A stretch of 64,000 nucleotides of DNA, taken from G020354785 sp964521285. GTDB taxonomy: Bacteria > Bacteroidota > Bacteroidia > Bacteroidales > UBA10428. The DNA lies in contig CAZFQS010000018.1 in NCBI GenBank assembly GCA_964521285.1, positions 8,767 through 72,766 of the forward strand. Reading direction: 5' to 3'. The notes under the pieces were generated by a model. It ran no database searches. It had not been told where the DNA came from and saw only the letters and a program-made list of their open reading frames with translations. This document shows, piece by piece, positions 45,037-53,783 of the stretch. Within the stretch, counting starts at the first letter, position 1. Every line of letters begins with the position of its first letter. Made by a program: the position numbers and the translations under genes.

Positions 45037-46563
45037 ATGACAAGAGAAACAGACAAACTCATAAATGTATTAATTATATCTTTTATCTTTTTGGCCTTAA
45101 TTGCAGGCATAAAATATTCTAAAGGTTCAACACCAGGTATTTTTGAAGGCAACACCGATATTGGTAATCCCCAATTGTCAGGTAGTGTGGATTACAATCA
45201 GGAAAGACAGGAATACAGGTTGCAGGGTTCAGGTTCAAATGTATGGTTCGATAAAGATGAATTTCATTTTTTATGGAAAAGTATAAAAGGTAATTTTATT
45301 ATGCGCGCCAGGGTGAGGTTTATCGGAGAAGGTGTGCATGAGCACAGAAAGATAGGGCTGATGATTCGCGACAGTCTGACAACCAATGCTGCACATATAA
45401 GTGCTGTGGTTCATGGTGACGGTCTGACCTCACTTCAGTACCGGAAAACAACCGGGAATATTACTGAAGAAACAAAATCAAAGTCTGCATATCCTGATAT
45501 TATTCAGATTGAAAGAAAAGGAGACACCTTTGTAATGTCTGTAGCAACCTTTGGAGAACCATTTGAGACTATTCAGATTACCAGTATAAAACTTAATGAT
45601 GAAGTATTTGCCGGATTATTCATCTGTTCTCATAATGCAGATGTGCTCGAAGAGGCTGTGTTTAATAATGTCAGACTTATTATTCCCGCAGATGAAGATT
45701 TTATACCTTACACGGATTATATTGGAAGTAATATCGAAATTATGGATATAGAGACCGGATTGAGAAAAGTATTATATAGCTCACCCTTTTCTCTGCAGGC
45801 ACCCAACTGGACAAATGACGGGAAAAGATTGATTTATAACAGCAAAGGGCTGCTTTTTAGTTTTGATATTCAAAACAAAACAATACAGCAAATAAATACT
45901 GATTTCGCAAATAACAATAATAATGATCATGTTTTATCATTTGATGGTAAATTATTGGGAATTAGTCATCATAGCAAGGAAGACGCAAATAACTCAATTG
46001 TCTACACATTGCCTTTAGAGGGAGGAAAACCTGAAAGGATCACAATATCAGGACCTTCTTATCTGCATGGTTGGTCCCCTGATGGCGAATATTTACTATA
46101 TACCGGAGGAAGAAATGGTAATTACGATATTTATAAAATTTCGAGAACCGAAAAACAGGAAATTCGTCTTACCACAGCAACCGGACTGGATGATGGCTCG
46201 GAATACAGTCCTGACGGAAAATACATTTATTTTAACTCCGACCGTACAGGAACAATGCAAATCTGGAGAATGTATCCTGACGGCAATGAGCAGGAGCAGG
46301 TGACTTTTGATGAACTGAATGACTGGTTCCCGCATATTTCACCTGATGGGAAATGGATTGTCCTTTTATCATTTTCCTCAGAAGTGAAATCAGATGATCA
46401 TCCCTTTTACAAACATGTTTATATACGTTTGATGCCTGCAGATGGTGGCAAACCAAAGATAATTGCATATGTTTATGGCGGACAGGGTACCATTAACGTG
46501 CCAAGCTGGTCACCTGACAGTAAAAAAATTGCATTCATAAGCAATACTGTGATAGAAGAGTAA
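45037..46563 (+). CDS. TolB-like PD40 beta-propeller protein with N-terminal DUF1349-like domain
   Basis: A 508-residue membrane-anchored or exported protein (hydrophobic LINVLIISFIFLALIAGI, residues 8-25). Residues 40-225 resemble a concanavalin-like DUF1349 domain (YRLQGSGSNVWFDKDEFHFLWKSIKGNFIMRARVRF ... KIGLMIRDSL). Residues 235-505 form a six-bladed PD40/TolB-type propeller with repeated WSPDGEYLLYTGG, YSPDGKYIYFNSDRTG, ISPDGKWIVLLSF and WSPDSKKIAFIS motifs. It is probably a periplasmic or surface protein-protein or carbohydrate-interaction module; no catalytic residues are evident. It is convergent with the sigma-factor operon. Confidence 0.85.
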   Translation: MTRETDKLINVLIISFIFLALIAGIKYSKGSTPGIFEGNTDIGNPQLSGSVDYNQERQEYRLQGSGSNVWFDKDEFHFLWKSIKGNFIMRARVRFIGEGVHEHRKIGLMIRDSLTTNAAHISAVVHGDGLTSLQYRKTTGNITEETKSKSAYPDIIQIERKGDTFVMSVATFGEPFETIQITSIKLNDEVFAGLFICSHNADVLEEAVFNNVRLIIPADEDFIPYTDYIGSNIEIMDIETGLRKVLYSSPFSLQAPNWTNDGKRLIYNSKGLLFSFDIQNKTIQQINTDFANNNNNDHVLSFDGKLLGISHHSKEDANNSIVYTLPLEGGKPERITISGPSYLHGWSPDGEYLLYTGGRNGNYDIYKISRTEKQEIRLTTATGLDDGSEYSPDGKYIYFNSDRTGTMQIWRMYPDGNEQEQVTFDELNDWFPHISPDGKWIVLLSFSSEVKSDDHPFYKHVYIRLMPADGGKPKIIAYVYGGQGTINVPSWSPDSKKIAFISNTVIEE

Positions 46564-46607
46564 TTTATAACAACGGCATAGCCTTCAAAACCAGCAGGTA
46601 TAAATTT

Positions 46608-47498
46608 TTAGTCTGTATACAAATAAACCGGTAGGCTGGTATAGTCTTTTCTTATCAATTTTATACTCCCATTATATACAGTAATATTCAGCTGTGTCCC
46701 TTTTTTATTAATTATTCCTTCTATTTCAGCATTGTAGTATTTCTTAAAAATAATACCATGAATCCTGTTTTTTTCAATTTTTAAATTTGCTGATTTGACC
46801 GATGCTTTTTTTATAGTAAAGTCCGTTTGAATATTACCCGATTCGGCAGTTAATGACACCACGCATTTTGTGTCGTAAGGAAGAGTCACTCTTGCTGTAC
46901 CGTAAAATAATTCAAGTGAGCTTGGATTGTCCTGATTTAATTTAGAAAATTCAATATCATAGTTGCCGAAAAATGTTCCCATAATTAATGGACCGGTAAC
47001 ATTATTTATCTTGATATTGGACGCGAAAACATTAATATCAATTTCATTTTTGAAATCTCTGATGTTGATATTGTTCATAAATTCATCATAGAGGCTGTCA
47101 TTTTCTTCATATGAGAGATCAGTAGCTTTTGATAGAAATTTATTTCTTATTTCAATCCTTACCTGTTTGGGGATACTTATCCTGTAGTTATTAAATTGCG
47201 CTTGTTTATTGGCAGCAAATATTTTTAATTCACCATTCTTATTCTCAAAATGTAATCCTAATTGAGTATTATCATTTTTATATTGCTCCGGCTGATAGCT
47301 ATTGGTTGTTTCCGGAATAATTTTATGTCCTGTAATGGCAATTTTAATTTGCTGTGTGCTATTCCCGGATATTACCAGGTCGCCATATATATCATTAATA
47401 CTTACTTTTTCAGTTCCGGCAATTTCTTTTTCCAGCCTTTGTGATGAAGAATATAATGGAATAAGCAGTACTAGAATAACTAAATATTTTGGTTTCAT
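46608..47498 (-). CDS. Exported DUF4097-like beta-repeat protein
   Basis: A 296-residue protein with a signal peptide (MKPKYLVILVLLIPLYSSSQR). Its repeating pattern of short beta-strands with polar turns (EKVSINDIYGDLVISGNS, IKINNVTGPLIMGTFFGNYDIEF, KCVVSLTAESGNIQTDFTI) resembles DUF4097/putative-adhesin proteins that often accompany ECF sigma/anti-sigma pairs. It is the third gene of that unit here, 54 bp after the anti-sigma gene. Function is unknown; envelope stress sensing or output is only suggested by context. Confidence 0.75.
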   Translation of the reverse strand: MKPKYLVILVLLIPLYSSSQRLEKEIAGTEKVSINDIYGDLVISGNSTQQIKIAITGHKIIPETTNSYQPEQYKNDNTQLGLHFENKNGELKIFAANKQAQFNNYRISIPKQVRIEIRNKFLSKATDLSYEENDSLYDEFMNNINIRDFKNEIDINVFASNIKINNVTGPLIMGTFFGNYDIEFSKLNQDNPSSLELFYGTARVTLPYDTKCVVSLTAESGNIQTDFTIKKASVKSANLKIEKNRIHGIIFKKYYNAEIEGIINKKGTQLNITVYNGSIKLIRKDYTSLPVYLYTD

Positions 47499-47552
47499 TT
47501 CTTATACTTTTAAAATTTGACAGAAATTTAGCCAGCAAATAATTATACTGGT

Positions 47553-48326
47553 TTATAGCAGTATTTGCAGGCCCTTTTCAGCATATTGTTTTACAACAAT
47601 GTTCGTCTCATCATTGTCGATCAAATACTTCAGACTTTCGACTGCTTCTTTTTCTTTATTATCGACCAGAAACTTAATTAGAACAATCTGAACCATCGGC
47701 TCGTTTTGTTCATTAAGTGATTGTATAAGTAATTCATTTACCTCTTCAACATCTTTATATCTGAATAAGGCTTTAGCAGCTGCAAGCCTGACATTGACAT
47801 TGTCATCGTTATGGAGTGCATATGCAAGTGCTTTTACAAAATTTTGATTAGCCTGCCTGTTTTCACCCGAATAATTCAAAGCTTTAATCTTTTCACTGGT
47901 AGTATGCTCACCAAACATTGTTACGGCAACAACTTGTTTGAGCTTTCCAATCTCATTCTCCAGATCTTTAACTTTAGTATTTACCAGGTAACTTTTTGTA
48001 AGTAAGACACCGAAAAGGGAACCAATAATAAAAATTAATATGCTGGCAGCAATTTTTAGCCATGACATATTAAAAGACCCGAACATCCGGTTATTAAGTT
48101 TATTCTTTTCATTTTCAAGATTAAACATAAAATTTTCAAATAATGAGGCAGGTGTTCCAACCTTCCTGACTTTCAATACTTTTTCGTTCAGGAGTTTTAT
48201 TTGTGAAAGTTTTCCTGAACATTCTTTACATTTTTTAATATGCTTTTCAAGCTCAAGTTTTGATGTATTGTCCAGATTATTATCTATGTAATCTATAAAC
48301 ATAGCTTTTATATCAGCGCAATTCAT
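47553..48326 (-). CDS. Membrane anti-sigma factor with zinc-finger N-terminus and HEAT-like C-terminus
   Basis: A 257-residue protein. The N-terminus is an anti-sigma ZAS/zf-HC2 domain: C3, then H29-x3-C33-x2-C36 in HIKKCKEC. A membrane helix lies at about residues 88-110 (WLKIAASILIFIIGSLFGVLL). A short coiled coil (KVKDLENEIGKLK) follows, and then HEAT-type repeats from about residue 150 (VNVRLAAAKALFRYKDVEEVNELLIQSL, PMVQIVLIKFLVDNKEKEAVESLKYLID) that would face the periplasm. It starts 2 bp after the sigma gene ends, indicating tight coupling. It holds the sigma factor at the membrane until a signal arrives. Confidence 0.88.
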   Translation of the reverse strand: MNCADIKAMFIDYIDNNLDNTSKLELEKHIKKCKECSGKLSQIKLLNEKVLKVRKVGTPASLFENFMFNLENEKNKLNNRMFGSFNMSWLKIAASILIFIIGSLFGVLLTKSYLVNTKVKDLENEIGKLKQVVAVTMFGEHTTSEKIKALNYSGENRQANQNFVKALAYALHNDDNVNVRLAAAKALFRYKDVEEVNELLIQSLNEQNEPMVQIVLIKFLVDNKEKEAVESLKYLIDNDETNIVVKQYAEKGLQILL

Positions 48327-48328
48327 AG

Positions 48329-48892
48329 TTAAATATTTTTTTCAGTTTTAAAATAAATTTCTCTAAGCTTATACATTGCCCTTAGTATTTTATTCTTTAT
48401 TGCGGCTTCTGTTGTTGAAAAAAGTTCCGCTATTTGCTTGTACTTTAATCCCTGGAATTTACTAAGGACTATTATTTCCTTATATTCAAACGGAAGTTTT
48501 GAAATAGATTCATATAGTAAATTATCTTTTTTACTATTATTGTTGTCATTTTCCAATTGTATTATTTCCTGATAATTAATGTTATCAAAGTCTATAACAT
48601 TGTGTTGATTTGAATTGGAGTAATTAATAAGAGTATTCTTTGCTATTTGATATAACCACGGTTTAAAACTTTTTTGCTGGTTAAATGATTTCCTGTATTT
48701 TATTAAACGTAAAAACACTTCCTGGGTAAGGTCCTTACTATCCTCCATTTTGCCGGTTAAATAAAAAAAATAGTTGAGAATCTGATTATTATATTTATTA
48801 AAAAGCTGTGTCATACAATCAAGATTATCTAACTTAACTTTATACATTAAAATTTCATCTGATAATTCTTTCACAGCAAAAAGATTAAGCAT
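48329..48892 (-). CDS. ECF-type RNA polymerase sigma factor
   Basis: A 187-residue sigma-70 family protein of ECF architecture. Region 2 is visible in LFNKYNNQILNYFFYLTGKMEDSKDLTQEVFLRLIKYRKSF with KPWLYQIAKNTLINYSNS. Region 4 lies in LPFEYKEIIVLSKFQGLKYKQIAELFSTTEAAIKNKILRAMYKLREIY with its helix-turn-helix. It is the first gene of the sigma / anti-sigma / DUF4097 unit, which normally autoregulates. Targets are unknown. Confidence 0.92.
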   Translation of the reverse strand: MLNLFAVKELSDEILMYKVKLDNLDCMTQLFNKYNNQILNYFFYLTGKMEDSKDLTQEVFLRLIKYRKSFNQQKSFKPWLYQIAKNTLINYSNSNQHNVIDFDNINYQEIIQLENDNNNSKKDNLLYESISKLPFEYKEIIVLSKFQGLKYKQIAELFSTTEAAIKNKILRAMYKLREIYFKTEKNI

Positions 48893-49060
48893 CTGTAAAT
48901 AATACCATCAAAGTAAAAAAAAGTCTCGGATAAAGTTTTTTCTGTAAACTTATTTATTATCAGTAGAAATAAAATAATATTTTATATCTTGTAAAAAGTT
49001 TATAACAGGACTGGGAAATTAAGCAGTCAGGCAAGGCTGCTATTGGCAAACTTTTCCAGG

Positions 49061-49130
49061 GAATTATTATTATACTGTACTGTATAATAATTCATAAGGC
49101 GACAGCGCCCTGAAAAGGCCGCTGTTGCCT
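49061..49130. other. Pair of stem-loops upstream of the Big_2 protein
   Basis: Hairpin A: ATTATTATAC (49066-49075) and GTATAATAAT (49082-49091) with a 6-nt loop. Hairpin B: AGGCGACAGCG (49097-49107) and CGCTGTTGCCT (49120-49130), 11 pairs including one G-U, with a 12-nt loop. B ends 16 nt before the ATG at 49147, so it could affect translation, or it may be an extragenic repeat. Hairpin B contains ACAGCGCCCT, also found inverted in the hairpin at 61411-61457. Confidence 0.6.
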
Positions 49131-49146
49131 CTAGAAATTCAGTAAA

Positions 49147-51081
49147 ATGAGAAAAATTTTCATGTTTTTAATTATTGGTTCATCAATTTTATTAAGAGCC
49201 CAGAAGCCCATTATTATTGATCATAACTGTATTGATCTTTCAGAAATTCCAATTGAGTGGATTGAAAGTGCAAAGGCCAAATTATTTATTGGTTATGGCC
49301 ATACTTCACATGGGAGTCAGCTTACTTCAGGAATGAATGCTATTGAATCTTATTATTCTGATGGCACATTTAACTGGAGTCACACTGGTGGTGATGGTGA
49401 ATTACACTTGTTTGAAGGATCTAGTTATGATGAAGGTTATCTTGACCATGATGTTGGTTATAGCGGATGGGATGATAAAACAAGGGTATATCTTGACTCG
49501 TTCCCGGAATGTAATGTAATTATGTGGTCATGGTGCGGGCAGGTAAATGATGTTGATCTTTTAGAGCATTATTTATTGCCAATGGAACAGCTTGAAGATG
49601 AATATCCTGATGTGAAGTTTGTATATATGACAGGGCACCTGGAAGGCGGGGGTCCTACCGGCAGTTTATTTGAGGCAAATCAGCAGATAAGAGAGCATTG
49701 TGATACATACAATAAAATACTTTTTGATTTTGCGGATATTGAAAAATATAGTCCTAATTGCGATACAAATTATCAGGAATATTATTGTGATGATCATTGT
49801 GATTATGTCAATCCTGACGGAGACATAATGAACTGGGCAAATAACTGGCTGGCAAATAATCCTGATCATGAACTTACTCAAATTTCCCAGATTTGCGGAT
49901 CCTGTGCTCATTCCATAAGCCTGAATTGTGTGAAGAAAGGTATTGCATGCTGGTATTTGTGGGCAAAGCTTGCTGGATGGAATAATGATATCATTCCTGT
50001 TTCTCAAATTTCAATTGTCAATGAAAATGATACAATGGTTCTTACAGAAAACAACTCATTACAATTAGATGTTAATGTTTTACCGCAAAATGCTACCAAC
50101 AAAAAAGTTGAGTGGAAAGCAGAAAATATAACAGGTCAGGCAATTGTTGATTTTTCTGGTTTGGTAAGTGCAATTGCACAGGGTGATGTGCGGATTAAGG
50201 TAATATCTGAAGATAATCCAAACGCTAGAGACTCAGTTTTAATAAGAATTATCGAATCAGTTATTCACGTAGACAGTATATCTATATACAATCCTACAGA
50301 ATTATTAACGGTTTATGAAGATAGCACATTACAATTAGATGTTAATGTTTTACCGCAAGATGCTACCGACAAAAAAGTTGAATGGAAAGCAGAAAATATA
50401 ACAGGTCAAGCAATTGTTGATTTTTCTGGTTTAGTAAGTGCAATTGCACAAGGTGATGTCCGGATTAAAGTAATATCTGAAGATAATCCAAACGCTAGAG
50501 ACTCAGTTTTAATAAGAATTATCGAATCAGTTATTCACGTGGACAGTGTGTCTATATACAGTCCTACAGGATTATTAACAGTCTATGAAGACAATACATT
50601 ACAATTGGCAGTTAATATATATCCGGAAGACGCATCAGACACAATTATTACATGGCGTATTTCAAATTTTACAGGTGAAGCAATAATTGACTCACTTGGC
50701 AATTTATTGGCAATTTCTGAAGGTATAGTAATTGTTATAGCCAGATCCAATGATGAAAGTAATTCAATAGACTATGTTCCCGTGGATATATTAAAAAATA
50801 CAGCAAATCTTAATCAAAGTTTTAGGACAAAAAAACAACTTATAATCTATCCTAATCCATCCAATGGCGAGTTATTTATATATGTTGATGCCGAATCCCG
50901 CATAGAAGCTATTGAAATAATAAATCTGTCAGGTCTGATTGTTTTTAAAATGAACGACTTACATAATAATCATAATTCTGTACTAAAATTGAATTTGTTA
51001 AACTTATATAAAGGCATATATTACATTAATATTATATATTCTAATCATACTTATATAACTCAACCTATCCTTATAAAATAA
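49147..51081 (+). CDS. Secreted protein with SGNH-like N-terminus, three Big_2 domains and T9SS domain
   Basis: A 644-residue exported protein (signal MRKIFMFLIIGSSILLRA). Residues 20-285 form a Cys-containing domain beginning KLFIGYGHTSHGSQLTSGMNAIESYY and including VIMWSWCGQVND and FVYMTGHLEGGGPTGS. It looks like an SGNH/GDSL-type esterase fold, but the family is not confirmed. Residues 290-560 are three 90-residue bacterial Ig-like (Big_2) repeats, the first two almost identical. The C-terminus is a T9SS sorting domain (LIIYPNPSNGELFIYV ... KGIYYINII). It is likely displayed or released at the cell surface, perhaps acting on polysaccharide esters. Confidence 0.8.
   Translation: MRKIFMFLIIGSSILLRAQKPIIIDHNCIDLSEIPIEWIESAKAKLFIGYGHTSHGSQLTSGMNAIESYYSDGTFNWSHTGGDGELHLFEGSSYDEGYLDHDVGYSGWDDKTRVYLDSFPECNVIMWSWCGQVNDVDLLEHYLLPMEQLEDEYPDVKFVYMTGHLEGGGPTGSLFEANQQIREHCDTYNKILFDFADIEKYSPNCDTNYQEYYCDDHCDYVNPDGDIMNWANNWLANNPDHELTQISQICGSCAHSISLNCVKKGIACWYLWAKLAGWNNDIIPVSQISIVNENDTMVLTENNSLQLDVNVLPQNATNKKVEWKAENITGQAIVDFSGLVSAIAQGDVRIKVISEDNPNARDSVLIRIIESVIHVDSISIYNPTELLTVYEDSTLQLDVNVLPQDATDKKVEWKAENITGQAIVDFSGLVSAIAQGDVRIKVISEDNPNARDSVLIRIIESVIHVDSVSIYSPTGLLTVYEDNTLQLAVNIYPEDASDTIITWRISNFTGEAIIDSLGNLLAISEGIVIVIARSNDESNSIDYVPVDILKNTANLNQSFRTKKQLIIYPNPSNGELFIYVDAESRIEAIEIINLSGLIVFKMNDLHNNHNSVLKLNLLNLYKGIYYINIIYSNHTYITQPILIK
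50061..50800 (+). repeat. Tandem 270-bp repeat encoding Big_2 domains
   Basis: The motif ACAATTAGAT...GTTTTACCGCAA starts at 50061 and 50331, and a diverged form (ACAATTGGCA) at 50601, an exact 270-bp (90-codon) period. Units 1 and 2 differ at only a scattering of positions, so the second duplication is recent, while unit 3 is much older. Confidence 0.9.
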
Positions 51082-51090
51082 TTATATATA

Positions 51091-51118
51091 AAGGGACATA
51101 AAAGGGGACAGCTCCCTT
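51091..51118 (+). terminator. Weak hairpin after the Big_2 gene
   Basis: AAGGGA (51091-51096) and TCCCTT (51113-51118), with an alternative inner pairing around GGGGACAGCTCCC. It lies 10 bp past the stop codon, and no T-run follows, so termination is uncertain. It shares the ACAGCKCCCT core seen near 49102 and 61440. Confidence 0.4.
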
Positions 51119-51149
51119 AAATCGTAAGTCATTAATATTCAATCATAAA

Positions 51150-52643
51150 TCAAATAAGGACACTACCCCCCTCCACCTTTCTGCCTTTTTTGTCTACCGT
51201 AACAATTTTATACTCATGTTTGGTTATTTCTTTAACATTATCTATAAATTGAAACGGTTCTGAAGATATCTGGGGTTGGTGTTCCACCTGGCCTATTTTA
51301 TTATTTTTTCTCCATACTTCATAATGATCAATAGGATTATCTCCTGCATATGCCGTATTCCAGGTTACCAGTACTTCCTGGCTGTTCAGTATTTTTATTT
51401 TAATATTTTGCGGAGCAGTTAAACCACCTTCTTCCATCTGGAAATAATTTGTCTTCCCTTCTTTTATACGATTAGCTAATCTTTCTATATCAAGCCTTTC
51501 TGATTCACTTAAACCATTTGGCTTAATCTGTGAAGCAGCAATATTCTGACTTAACTGGCATTGAGAGGGATCATCAGAAATTTGGCCTATACCTATTATG
51601 GAGGTGCTGATTCCGGGTGTTGTCAGAGAATATTCAATCAATGGTTTAAAAGGCATCTCCTTACTCCCGATTTGCCTTACAACATGAGAAGGTTGTCCTG
51701 ACCAGTGTGCACCTTTTGAATACATAGCTCCGTCAGCAAAAACCTTCATGCCAATAATTCCCATATTCTTTGCTGCTGCAACAGGGATAACATTATTTTG
51801 CATGTTAAAATTCAACTTGTCGTTGGCATTTATAGCGACCAGCAAACCATCCAGTATACCATATTTATCACGGCGGATCATATCCATCATAACCCCGGCA
51901 TTATAATGTCCTGAAAAACCAATATGATTGATTAGCTTTTCTTCTCCGGGATTTAGACCTGTATAATTTGTTCCGTCCCTGTAATCACGCAAAGCAGCTA
52001 AAGCACCTATTCTTTCAGATTTGGGATCTGTATCTTCAAGCCCTTCAAATACAGCATCCACATCAGCCTGGCTGGTAACGCTGTGAATTAAAACCATATC
52101 AAGATATGCACCCTTTGGATAGTTACCTTTACCATCACCAAAAATCTGAGATAAACTGCGTTTTAAATCATCAACGGTATGGGACCCCTCTGGCCCGTTT
52201 GACCAGTTATTTACTCCTTCGGCTACCGGACTCCCTTTTGCAATTCTCAAATGCGTTTTTGAAGTAAGAAATATCGATTTCCTTAAATTCTCATTATAAC
52301 CGGCAAAGCCCGGTATCAGACTTAAATGTTTAAAAGCTTTGCCATAATTAGTCTGGCTGGGCCCATATAAATTTGAAGTGTCGAAATAATTTACTCCTTT
52401 GTTAAAAGCTTTTAATATTATGGCTACAGGATCTACATCATCTGGCGTCCATTGAATAGATGCCTGCCCGCCAAGTCCGAATGTTGTAACTTCATGATTT
52501 AACCGTCCAAAAGCTCTGGTCATTATTTTTGGTGCTGATCTGTAATTGTAAAAAGAAGGAAGTATACTTATTCCGGCTGCAGCAGTTGCAGACGTCTTTA
52601 GAAATATCCGGCGATCTATGTTTTTACTGGTTTTTGAATTCAT
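51150..52643 (-). CDS. Tat-exported aldo/keto reductase with C-terminal fibronectin-III-like domain
   Basis: A 497-residue protein. The N-terminus has a Tat-like signal (IDRRIFLKTSATAAAGISIL). Residues 45-400 are an aldo/keto reductase barrel with catalytic Asp/Tyr in FDTSNLYGPSQ, Lys in FLTSKTHLRIA and His in DMVLIHSVTS. Residues 410-497 resemble a fibronectin type III fold (NIKIKILNSQEVLVTWNTAYAGDNPIDHYEVWRKN). Periplasmic location suggests cofactor loading before export. The substrate is unknown. It has no operon partner. Confidence 0.85.
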   Translation of the reverse strand: MNSKTSKNIDRRIFLKTSATAAAGISILPSFYNYRSAPKIMTRAFGRLNHEVTTFGLGGQASIQWTPDDVDPVAIILKAFNKGVNYFDTSNLYGPSQTNYGKAFKHLSLIPGFAGYNENLRKSIFLTSKTHLRIAKGSPVAEGVNNWSNGPEGSHTVDDLKRSLSQIFGDGKGNYPKGAYLDMVLIHSVTSQADVDAVFEGLEDTDPKSERIGALAALRDYRDGTNYTGLNPGEEKLINHIGFSGHYNAGVMMDMIRRDKYGILDGLLVAINANDKLNFNMQNNVIPVAAAKNMGIIGMKVFADGAMYSKGAHWSGQPSHVVRQIGSKEMPFKPLIEYSLTTPGISTSIIGIGQISDDPSQCQLSQNIAASQIKPNGLSESERLDIERLANRIKEGKTNYFQMEEGGLTAPQNIKIKILNSQEVLVTWNTAYAGDNPIDHYEVWRKNNKIGQVEHQPQISSEPFQFIDNVKEITKHEYKIVTVDKKGRKVEGGSVLI

Positions 52644-52724
52644 TTTATTTACTTTAATGTACTATATAAAATTACAATAATAAACAATGATTCCCATAGT
52701 AAGGTTCAGGATTTTATACATTAT

Positions 52725-53663
52725 TTATCTCCATTCAATGATTTCCAGTCCTTGTTTATTTTTCATTTTATCAGGAATACCAAGCAAAATTTCTTCTCTC
52801 AGTATATTGATAATATGTTCCTTAACAAAACTTTTGTGCACGACAATGCCTATTTCTCTGGCTGGTATAGGTTCGATAATTTCTTTCACCATTTTTCTTT
52901 TGTCTTCATTAATACTGGTTAGTAATAATTCCGGTATAAGAGTGAGCTGATGAGTTATTTCAGAGAATTTCATTAAGTTTTCAAATGAGCCGCTCTGGTA
53001 TGTGAAATTTAGTTTTTTCCCCCTGCTTTTATTTTTCTTACAAAGGTTAATAACCTGAGTATTGAAACAATGTTTATTGCTTAAAGTCCATAAATCATTT
53101 ACCGGAATTTCTTTTACCTTAATATTTTCCTTAGTTGATAATTGATGCTGGTTGTCAATAAATATTAAAATCTTTTCATAGAAAAGAGGTATTTCAATAA
53201 TATCAGTTTCTTTTAATGGAGTGGATAAAATCCCGACATCCAGCATATCCTTTCTGAGAAGCTGAACAATTTCTTCTGAAACAAACTCATCGACAATTAA
53301 TTCGATTTCAGGATAACTTTTTGTGAATTTTTTCACAAATAAGGGCAGGAGGTAGGATGCAAGTGTAGGAATAATTCCAACTTTCAGTTGTCCTTTTATC
53401 TCATTTTTTAACATTTTTACTTTTTCATTAATCTTATTAAACTCCCTGATTACAATTCTGGCCTGTTCAATTACTTCCTTACCTGTATTAGTCGGAATAA
53501 CAGGTTGTATCCTCCTGTTAAAAATTGATATTCCCAGTTCTTCTTCAAGTTTTTGAATCTGCATACTTAAAGTAGGCTGAGTGACATAACATTTTTCAGC
53601 AGCAGTAACAAAGTGCCGGTAGTTATCTACTGCTATTACATATTCTAATTGATTGATAGTCAT
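52725..53663 (-). CDS. oxyR: Hydrogen-peroxide sensor OxyR (LysR family)
   Basis: A 312-residue LysR-type regulator with an N-terminal winged helix (QLEYVIAVDNYRHFVTAAEKCYVTQPTLSMQIQKLEEELG) and a substrate-binding-like domain. The peroxide-sensing cysteines are present at C199 and C208 (KHCFNTQVINLC), the same numbers and spacing as in E. coli OxyR. It is divergent from a Dps-like ferritin gene, a standard OxyR target, with 120 bp between the starts. A possible minus-strand -7 box (TATATTTG) lies at 53734-53727. Confidence 0.95.
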   Translation of the reverse strand: MTINQLEYVIAVDNYRHFVTAAEKCYVTQPTLSMQIQKLEEELGISIFNRRIQPVIPTNTGKEVIEQARIVIREFNKINEKVKMLKNEIKGQLKVGIIPTLASYLLPLFVKKFTKSYPEIELIVDEFVSEEIVQLLRKDMLDVGILSTPLKETDIIEIPLFYEKILIFIDNQHQLSTKENIKVKEIPVNDLWTLSNKHCFNTQVINLCKKNKSRGKKLNFTYQSGSFENLMKFSEITHQLTLIPELLLTSINEDKRKMVKEIIEPIPAREIGIVVHKSFVKEHIINILREEILLGIPDKMKNKQGLEIIEWR

Positions 53664-53715
53664 AATAATAAATATTATATATAGATAAAATCAATATAAA
53701 TATAAAATATATTGA

Positions 53716-53747
53716 TTTGATTTATACAAATATATAAAATATTTTTG
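53716..53747 (+). promoter_or_regulatory. Promoter of the Dps-like ferritin gene (TTTG-N20-TATTTTTG)
   Basis: TTTG at 53716-53719 and TATTTTTG at 53740-53747 with a 20-bp spacer, 36 nt before the ATG at 53784. The in-frame TTG at 53745 lies inside the -7 box and can be excluded as start. OxyR presumably binds just upstream, in the AT-rich 53664-53715. Confidence 0.75.
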
Positions 53748-53783
53748 AATGAGAAAATCAGTATTAATCTTAAAAATAAAAAT

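Noticed and set aside
48893..49146. Known riboswitch class in front of the Big_2 protein
   Set aside because: Two stem-loops are clear, but none of the familiar riboswitch core sequences (cobalamin, TPP, SAM, FMN, glycine) was seen, so it is reported only as paired hairpins.
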